From an uncultured Bacteroidota bacterium (GTDB lineage Bacteria; Bacteroidota; Bacteroidia; Chitinophagales; Chitinophagaceae), in contig CAIWKU010000369.1 in NCBI GenBank assembly GCA_903913355.1, positions 1 to 11,527 on the forward strand: 11,527 nt of DNA. The letters are read 5' to 3'. Shown in pieces: positions 7,234 through 11,527 of this stretch. A program made the position numbers and the translations under genes. Positions within the stretch are counted from its first letter, which is position 1; each line of letters begins with the position of its first letter. The notes below the pieces were generated by a model, which was not told the DNA's origin, did no database searches, and worked only from the letters and a program-made list of their open reading frames with translations.

Positions 7234-7254
7234 GTAACCCGTTTAAGCGGTTAC
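7234..7254 (-). repeat. Hairpin overlapping the stop codon of the CBS-domain gene
   Basis: GTAACC and GGTTAC pair as a 6-bp stem, or 8 bp if one C is bulged, around a TTTAAG-containing loop. One arm includes the TAA stop codon of the CBS-domain gene. On the minus strand it is followed by CTATTTCGAG, not a proper U-tract, so termination here would be weak at best. Confidence 0.35.
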
Positions 7255-7910
7255 ATATTGAGATAAGAAATCAAGTGGTTATAATTCTCCTTTAGCTCAT
7301 TGGCATATTCTTCTTCGCCAAAAAAATATCTGACTATGTATTCGTAGCGCTGAAAAGTGGCCACGATATCGGAGACTTCGATTTTATTTATTTTGAGGGT
7401 AATTACCACAGTGCCGCTTTCTGGTTCGGTATGAGTGTTTAACTGCGTAATATATGCTTCATTGGTTTCCACTAATCGGCTAATCTCCCCAAACGAAAAA
7501 TTTTGTTTATCGGTTTCCAAAACAATCACTGCCCCCTTCTCTTCATTACCCACAAAGCGGGATATGGTTTTTAATATATCTTTCGCCTGTATCACACCAC
7601 TTAATTCGGCCTGCTCATTCACTACCGGCAGAATAGTAAGTTCATTATTCGCGATCAGCTTCAAAGCTTGTAAAAAATATTCTTCCCCTTTTATCGAAAT
7701 CTTTTGCAAATCCTGTTCAATGGAGGCCAGAGTATTGTTTTCGTCTATATCCAGCAGATCATCTTTGCTAACAATTCCGGCAAATTTTTCAGCACTGGAT
7801 ACAGGTAAATGCATCACATCGTATTCATCCATTATCTGAAGCGCAAAGGATGCTTTATCAAGTACATTGATAATCGGGAAACCTGTATTAATTAATTGTG
7901 ATGCCAGCAT
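7251..7910 (-). CDS. CBS-domain pair protein with ACT-like C-terminal domain
   Basis: A 219-residue soluble protein with no signal peptide or membrane segment. Residues of about 1-55 and 60-118 are a tandem CBS pair (Bateman module): each has the PV-S/V core (MHLPVSSAEKFAGIVSKDDLL, then ILPVVNEQAELSGVIQAKDIL). Such pairs commonly bind adenosine nucleotides or NAD-type ligands and report energy state. The remaining 100 residues look like an ACT fold: IVLETDKQNFSFGEISRLVE, then TGTVVITLKI-type strands, then a final helix. No catalytic domain is attached, so it probably regulates a partner through ligand binding. It follows the alpha/beta hydrolase by 27 bp, suggesting co-transcription, and precedes nadK, a gene for a nucleotide enzyme. 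A link to NAD metabolism is only a guess from position. The actual ligand and partner are unknown. Confidence 0.78.
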   Translation of the reverse strand: MLASQLINTGFPIINVLDKASFALQIMDEYDVMHLPVSSAEKFAGIVSKDDLLDIDENNTLASIEQDLQKISIKGEEYFLQALKLIANNELTILPVVNEQAELSGVIQAKDILKTISRFVGNEEKGAVIVLETDKQNFSFGEISRLVETNEAYITQLNTHTEPESGTVVITLKINKIEVSDIVATFQRYEYIVRYFFGEEEYANELKENYNHLISYLNM

Positions 7911-7937
7911 GTATTTATTTTCTCGGGTATACCAGGA

Positions 7938-8717
7938 TTAAGCCGTTGCACCTGCTGTATGCTTTTGCTTTCCTAAAAAAACTTCCAGAATTCTATTAAA
8001 CTCATTAGGTACTTCCATCATGGGGGCATGACCACAATTGTCTACAAAATGTAATTCGCTGTTGGGTATCAGTTTGTTAAATTCACGGGCTACAAATGGA
8101 GGTGTAATGGTGTCATTGTTTCCCCAAATCAACAAAGTAGGTTGTTTGATCTGGTTAAGTTCTTCGCCAAGATTATTGCGGATGGCACTTTTGGCGAGTG
8201 CAATGATCTTAATGACTTTTAAGCGGTTATTGGTAATTTCAAAAACCTCATCAACCAACTCTTTGGTAGCTGTTGCAGGATCGAAAAAGGTTAACTGCGT
8301 TTTCTTTTTGATATACTCATAATCACCACGCTTAGGATAACTATCACCCATTCCATTCTCAAATAAACCACTACTTCCGGTAAGAATCAGCGATTTAATT
8401 TTTTCCGGATGCTTCAGTATATGCACCAGCGCCACATGCCCTCCAAGAGAATTACCCAGTAAATGAATATTCTCATATCCCCTTACTTCTATAAACTTTT
8501 GTACAAATTTCTCCAATCCGCCAACCGAAGTATGAAAAATATCCAGGTCAAACAAGGGCAATAATGGCACAATCACTTTATAATCTTTTCTGAAATGCTC
8601 TACCAGATCAGTAAAATTACTCAGCGCTCCAAATAATCCATGTAATAACACCAATGGTTCTCCCTCTCCCTCTTCTAAAAATTTGAATTTATCTTGTTGT
8701 TTGATCTCGTAATTCAT
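7938..8717 (-). CDS. Alpha/beta hydrolase of unknown substrate
   Basis: A 259-residue cytoplasmic protein with a complete alpha/beta-hydrolase catalytic set. The oxyanion-hole HG is at 26-27 (LVLLHGLFGALSNF). The nucleophile elbow GNSLGG holds Ser90, the acidic residue is Asp202 (LIWGNNDTITPP), and the histidine is His230 (VDNCGHAPMMEVP). The layout resembles the esterase/C-C-bond hydrolase branch (MhpC-like) rather than lipases, and a helical cap lies at about 120-185. The substrate cannot be read from the sequence. The C-terminal tail GKQKHTAGATA is Ala/Thr-rich and probably disordered. The ATG at 8715-8717 is followed by MNYEIKQQDKFKFLEEGEG, typical of the family. The 168-bp gap upstream has a -7 element and stem-loops, so it likely heads a transcript with the CBS gene. 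Confidence 0.88.
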   Translation of the reverse strand: MNYEIKQQDKFKFLEEGEGEPLVLLHGLFGALSNFTDLVEHFRKDYKVIVPLLPLFDLDIFHTSVGGLEKFVQKFIEVRGYENIHLLGNSLGGHVALVHILKHPEKIKSLILTGSSGLFENGMGDSYPKRGDYEYIKKKTQLTFFDPATATKELVDEVFEITNNRLKVIKIIALAKSAIRNNLGEELNQIKQPTLLIWGNNDTITPPFVAREFNKLIPNSELHFVDNCGHAPMMEVPNEFNRILEVFLGKQKHTAGATA

Positions 8718-8758
8718 GGGCTTTTTTCTTAAACAAGCAACATTGGGCTCGGTACAAA

Positions 8759-8776
8759 TAAAAGGAAAACCTTTTA
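8759..8776 (-). repeat. Short AT-rich hairpin in the leader of the hydrolase gene
   Basis: TAAAAGG and CCTTTTA pair perfectly over 7 bp around a 4-nt loop. On the minus strand TTTG follows the stem. With only two G-C pairs it is weak as a terminator. It sits between the proposed hydrolase promoter and its ATG, and could be a leader element or the end of the upstream cvpA transcript. Confidence 0.3.
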
Positions 8777-8793
8777 AAAACAGTTTACTGAAT

Positions 8794-8821
8794 ATGATTA
8801 CTACGAAATCATAGCAATCAT
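8794..8821 (-). repeat. Stem-loop at the predicted 5' end of the hydrolase transcript
   Basis: On the minus strand ATGATTGCTA pairs with TAGTAATCAT over 10 bp with a single G-U wobble, around an 8-nt loop. It begins 5 nt after the -7 element at 8827-8834, so it would lie at or next to the first transcribed bases. It may protect the mRNA end or, as DNA, serve as an operator just downstream of the promoter. There is no adjoining U-tract. Confidence 0.4.
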
Positions 8822-8826
8822 GTTAA

Positions 8827-8834
8827 CAAAAATA
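8827..8834 (-). promoter_or_regulatory. -7 promoter element for the alpha/beta hydrolase gene
   Basis: The minus strand reads TATTTTTG, a full match to TAnnTTTG, 109 nt before the hydrolase ATG. A TTTTTG lies upstream but only 12 nt away, closer than the usual 17-23 nt for a -33 box. A transcript from here would have a leader of about 100 nt with two stem-loops. Confidence 0.4.
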
Positions 8835-8885
8835 CTGATTTTACTGCAAAAACCCCTGTCTTAAACAAGGTTAGATAGATAACAA

Positions 8886-9422
8886 TTATTTAACCTGCCC
8901 TGGGATATTATCAAAAAAATGAGATAGCTCTTCAAACATTCCTTTGCAAAAGGGAATTATTTTCGCAAATCCTTCAATCGCTTTCGGTCCCAATGGTTTA
9001 ATGTACGCATAGCTTTGAGAAGCAGCAAGCGTTTCCGGTTTTATCCAATGCATTTTCTCAATATAAAAAAGCAGTACACTAAAAACGGTAAGATATAAAG
9101 CTGCATAGAGTAGCATTCCACTGAGCTTATTTAACCAACCCAATAAAACCATTTCCATGGCAGACTGAATAAACAGGGCGCCCAACCTTACCAATACAAT
9201 TACTCCAATCATTACCAAAACAAAAGAAAGAAAGGGTAACCAGGCCGTATTGATAGACATGTTGTCTTTTAACCAGCCAGCTACCCAGGTAGATAATTTC
9301 ATGGCTGCCGCAAGACCAATAATAATCGCTAAAAACGAAAAAATAGCTACCACAAAACCATTGCGGTAGCCTTTTATAATGGCAAAAGCCAGTAGTATCA
9401 GTAAAATAATATCAATTACCAT
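8886..9422 (-). CDS. CvpA-family inner-membrane protein
   Basis: With the ATG at 9420-9422 the protein has 178 residues. The frame can be read one codon further to a TTG at 9423-9425, which I reject as the start. The N-terminus (MVIDIILLILLAFAIIKGYRNGF) is the CvpA/colicin V production signature: Asp at the edge of TM1 and a KG-x-R-x-G-F turn after it. Four hydrophobic stretches at about 3-18, 24-41, 59-84 and 96-120 predict four membrane spans. The hydrophilic tail from about 125 ends HFFDNIPGQVK. CvpA proteins have been tied to colicin V export in E. coli and to envelope stress tolerance, but no molecular function is settled. It lies 110 bp after the YqeY-domain gene. A six-codon ATG-ATG reading frame at 9412-9432 overlaps the start in another frame. 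Confidence 0.85.
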   Translation of the reverse strand: MVIDIILLILLAFAIIKGYRNGFVVAIFSFLAIIIGLAAAMKLSTWVAGWLKDNMSINTAWLPFLSFVLVMIGVIVLVRLGALFIQSAMEMVLLGWLNKLSGMLLYAALYLTVFSVLLFYIEKMHWIKPETLAASQSYAYIKPLGPKAIEGFAKIIPFCKGMFEELSHFFDNIPGQVK

Positions 9423-9532
9423 CAAGCATCATGATTAAGCAAGGCCTTCCGTTATACCCGACATTAACTCAGAAACTTCCTCTTTTATTGTACAGATTCT
9501 GTTTCATTCCATAAGCGGCGGATAAACAAATG

Positions 9533-9985
9533 CTATTTACTTAACAGCTCTTTCACGACGGCTGCAACGGCTTTTCCATCCGCCTTTCCTGCCAATTGTT
9601 TGGTGGCGGTTCCCATTACTTTGCCCATATCCTGTGGACCAGAAGCCCCTACAGAACTGATGATGGCAGTCACTGCTTCCTTTAATTCTGCTTCAGTTAG
9701 CTGTTTTGGCAAAAACCGCTCGATCACGGCAATTTCTTCCGTTTCTTTCTGTGCCAGATCGGGGCGATTTTGCTGTTGGTAAATTTCAAGAGAGTCTTTT
9801 CTTGACTTCACCAGCTTCTGCAATAATTTCATTTCAGTGTCTTCTGAGATTTCCCCATTGGCCCCTGGTTCAGTTTTTGCTTTAATAATTTCAGCTTTAA
9901 TGGCTCTCAGTCCCCGAAGCAGGGCTTCATCTTTTGCTTTCATGGCATCTTTCATTTCTGCCATCACTTTCAGTTCTAAGCTCAT
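9533..9985 (-). CDS. GatB/YqeY domain-containing protein
   Basis: A 150-residue soluble protein matching the YqeY family over its full length. The first half is helical (MKDAMKAKDEALLRGLRAIKAEI at about 11-33, then a charged helix). The conserved middle ERFLPKQLTEAEL is at about 89-101, and the glycine-rich end DMGKVMGTATKQLAGKADGK at about 119-138 is diagnostic. The second half is homologous to the tRNA-binding tail of the GatB subunit of the tRNA amidotransferase, so an RNA- or tRNA-linked role is often assumed, but the stand-alone protein's function is not established. It begins 10 bp after the gldC stop and is almost certainly co-transcribed with it. No terminator is evident in the 110 bp downstream. 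Confidence 0.92.
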   Translation of the reverse strand: MSLELKVMAEMKDAMKAKDEALLRGLRAIKAEIIKAKTEPGANGEISEDTEMKLLQKLVKSRKDSLEIYQQQNRPDLAQKETEEIAVIERFLPKQLTEAELKEAVTAIISSVGASGPQDMGKVMGTATKQLAGKADGKAVAAVVKELLSK

Positions 9986-9995
9986 GATACTATGT

Positions 9996-10340
9996 TTATT
10001 TGTTTTCTTTTAATTGTGTTTCCTTGAATTTTTTATAAAACTCTTTGGCAAATTTTTTCATATCGTCAACCAATTCCTGTTGCTGGGTTGCCCTGAGATA
10101 CGTATCAGCCATACCCATCATATTCTGATAATAAAAATCAGCCATTTCATCTACCATCATATCCTTGGTCCATAAATCAATACGTAATGCGCTTTTATCA
10201 GCTCCGTCCCAGAATGCCACCATCATAGATTTTGCCTTCTGTGCCATATCGGCGGTACTGTCTGTTGCGTTCCAGCTGATCTGCTGGGGCACTTTATTTT
10301 CATCTAACTCAATGTCAATGGAAATGTTGGATGTATGCAT
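9996..10340 (-). CDS. gldC: Gliding motility protein GldC homologue
   Basis: This 114-residue soluble protein has no signal peptide or membrane span. It matches GldC from memory: the opening TSNISIDIELDENKVPQQISWNATD, the central LRIDLWTKDMMVDEMADFYYQ at about 57-77, the MADTYLRAT stretch at about 82-90, and an acidic/basic helical tail. In Flavobacterium johnsoniae gldC lies beside gldB and helps, without being essential, in gliding; its biochemical role is unknown. Here no gldB is in view, and the gene is instead followed after 10 bp by a YqeY-domain gene. The homologue need not imply that this organism glides, since gldC-like genes occur in non-gliding Bacteroidota too. The ATG at 10338-10340 lies 17 nt downstream of a full-match -7 element, supporting the start. 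Confidence 0.85.
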   Translation of the reverse strand: MHTSNISIDIELDENKVPQQISWNATDSTADMAQKAKSMMVAFWDGADKSALRIDLWTKDMMVDEMADFYYQNMMGMADTYLRATQQQELVDDMKKFAKEFYKKFKETQLKENK

Positions 10341-10357
10341 GCTTTTGTATTTGGTTC

Positions 10358-10365
10358 CAAAAATA
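10358..10365 (-). promoter_or_regulatory. -7 promoter element for gldC-yqeY
   Basis: The minus strand reads TATTTTTG (TAnnTTTG), 17 nt before the gldC ATG, in the 62-bp gap after the glycosyltransferase. The 15-mer GTTCTTATTTTTGGA around it (10356-10370) recurs exactly upstream of murI at 191-205. No clear -33 TTG at 17-23 nt spacing is seen; the nearest TTTTG is 7 nt upstream. Confidence 0.5.
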
Positions 10366-10402
10366 AGAACGGCAAAAGTATGACGAAAGAGGGCAAATTC
10401 AA

Positions 10403-11527
10403 CTATCTCTTACCGGTAATGGCGCAGATGTTTTCCCATAAGGCATCGGCGGACCGGCTCCAGTTAAATCTATCTGCCTGTTTTATCCCCGCCTCCATCA
10501 GGTTGGTTCTGAGGTTCTCATCCCTATATAAATTGATCATTTGTGTGGCAATTGCATCAGGGTCATTTGGACTGGCATATAATGCTTTACTGCCACCGGT
10601 TTCGGGCATGGCTGAAGTATTACTGGTAATTACCGGCACACCCGATTGCATGGCTTCTATAATCGGCAATCCAAATCCCTCAAAATAAGAGGGGTATACC
10701 AAGGCATACGCTGCGGCTGTAATATTAGCCAATTGATCTTCCGGCAAATAGCCCAGCATAACCACATCATCGCGGTACTTATATGATTTCAGTTTTTCAA
10801 GCAGATCCTCATATTGCCATGCCAGTCTTCCTGCCACCAATAATTTCATATTACTATGCTGCCATTTTTTAAACAGGGAAAACGCCTTTAACAGATTCAT
10901 CAGATTTTTACGAGGATGAATACCACCTATGAAAAGAAAATATTCCCGTCCATCTGCAAAACTATCTTTCACCTGCGCTTTGTCCTGCCAGTTCAACGGC
11001 TGAAAAATAGCCCTTGCTGCTCCGGGTATACAGGTAATTTTTTCAGGATCAGTCGATGGATATTTTTTTATAATGTCAGCCTTCGTATAGTCCGATACGG
11101 TAATCACAGAAGCCGCTTTTTGTAAAAACCGGCGCGTATATAGCCTGTAAAACCAACGGTGTGAAGCAGCTATAAATTCCGGGTAATGCAAGAAAGCCAG
11201 GTCATGAACGATGAGTATCTGTGGTATTGGAGTACTAAGACTGCAAAAACCATAAGGCTGTATCCAGATATCCGGCTTCATCGAACGCAAAGCCAGAGAG
11301 GCTTTTATATCATACCAATATTTAAATGCGAGTACATGGCGCGCTTGCGGTGAAACGATAATGGGAATAATATTGGAACTGAAAATAAACTCTTCGGCAT
11401 AAGGGCGGTCAAAAACGAAAATGAATTCATGTTCGGGGTGCTGTATCACCAATCGGCTCAATATTTCTTTTGCATAATGGCCAAAACCTTCCAATTTGTC
11501 TTTTTGCAGAAATATAGCATTAACGGC
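10403..11527 (-). CDS. GT4-family glycosyltransferase (5' end outside window)
   Basis: The frame runs open through the right edge, giving 374 codons. The first visible residues, AVNAIFLQKDKLEGFGHYAKEIL, are the usual beginning of this family, so only a few residues are probably missing. A TTG at 11492-11494 is not the true start, because it would cut into the N-terminal Rossmann strand. The fold is GT-B: HDLAFLHYPE and ITVSDYTKADIIKKY in the acceptor half, IGGIHPRKNL at the start of the donor half, and the retaining GT4 E-x7-E signature in FEGFGLPIIEAMQSGVPVI, with the two Glu at 283 and 291 counted from the window edge. Relatives transfer mannose or other sugars from nucleotide-sugar donors during surface polysaccharide or lipopolysaccharide synthesis. 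The donor and acceptor cannot be told here. No signal peptide or membrane span is seen. Confidence 0.9.
   Translation of the reverse strand, partial: AVNAIFLQKDKLEGFGHYAKEILSRLVIQHPEHEFIFVFDRPYAEEFIFSSNIIPIIVSPQARHVLAFKYWYDIKASLALRSMKPDIWIQPYGFCSLSTPIPQILIVHDLAFLHYPEFIAASHRWFYRLYTRRFLQKAASVITVSDYTKADIIKKYPSTDPEKITCIPGAARAIFQPLNWQDKAQVKDSFADGREYFLFIGGIHPRKNLMNLLKAFSLFKKWQHSNMKLLVAGRLAWQYEDLLEKLKSYKYRDDVVMLGYLPEDQLANITAAAYALVYPSYFEGFGLPIIEAMQSGVPVITSNTSAMPETGGSKALYASPNDPDAIATQMINLYRDENLRTNLMEAGIKQADRFNWSRSADALWENICAITGKR

Noticed and set aside
7938..8717. Hydrolase as MenH, BioH or another named pathway enzyme
   Set aside because: The catalytic residues fit the superfamily, but no pathway-specific motif or neighbouring biotin or menaquinone gene supports a name.
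9441..9450. Short palindrome AAGGCCTT between yqeY and cvpA
   Set aside because: Only 8 bp with no spacer or T-tract; too short to support a site or terminator.
10335..10688. 117-codon plus-strand open frame opposite the glycosyltransferase end
   Set aside because: Antisense to the conserved GT4 donor-binding region; no domain or promoter seen.
10403..11494. Glycosyltransferase as a complete gene starting at 11494
   Set aside because: The codon there is TTG, and the frame continues to the window edge with the expected family residues AVNAIFLQKDK, so the gene is cut by the window rather than starting here.
1..11527. CRISPR array, tRNA/rRNA, insertion sequence, prophage or defence island
   Set aside because: No regularly spaced repeats, tRNA-like cloverleaf, transposase, integrase or nuclease motifs were seen; every large open region is explained by housekeeping genes.

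Overview
The window looks like a chromosomal housekeeping region from a member of the Bacteroidota, most likely near the Chitinophagaceae/Sphingobacteriales. Four things point there: a DUF6089/PorG-type outer-membrane protein directly upstream of uppS and bamA, two tandem OmpH/Skp chaperones after bamA, a GldC homologue, and upstream regions carrying the Bacteroidota -7 element (TAnnTTTG) with no clear Shine-Dalgarno sequences. The genus is inference. All 13 genes lie on the minus strand, so transcription runs from high to low coordinates. Two genes are cut by the window edges: murI on the left and a glycosyltransferase on the right.

In the direction of transcription, the upstream half (11527 to 7251) holds a GT4 glycosyltransferase (5' end outside the window), gldC followed 10 bp later by a GatB/YqeY-domain gene, a CvpA-family membrane protein, an alpha/beta hydrolase, and a protein with two CBS domains and a probable ACT-like tail. 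A 224-bp gap (7027-7250) with inverted repeats then precedes nadK.

The downstream half (7026 to 1) is an envelope-biogenesis cluster: NAD kinase, a PorG-like outer-membrane protein, undecaprenyl diphosphate synthase (UppS), BamA, two Skp-like periplasmic chaperones and glutamate racemase. UppS makes the lipid carrier for peptidoglycan and surface glycans, and MurI supplies D-glutamate for peptidoglycan. BamA inserts beta-barrels and the Skp proteins are expected to escort them. PorG-like proteins and GldC belong to the type IX secretion/gliding setting of this phylum. A strong hairpin terminator follows the second skp gene, and murI begins immediately after it.

Likely -7 promoter elements are visible before uppS, gldC and the hydrolase, and possibly before murI; -33 elements are not convincing. 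Three start codons were reassigned: bamA to 4212 and cvpA to 9422, where the longer frames open with TTG, while the glycosyltransferase frame is open through the right edge. I see no tRNA, rRNA, CRISPR array, insertion sequence, phage or defence gene, and no plus-strand gene. No gap without a gene exceeds 300 bp. I found no undescribed system here; the points worth following are regulatory layouts and two conserved but functionally vague genes.
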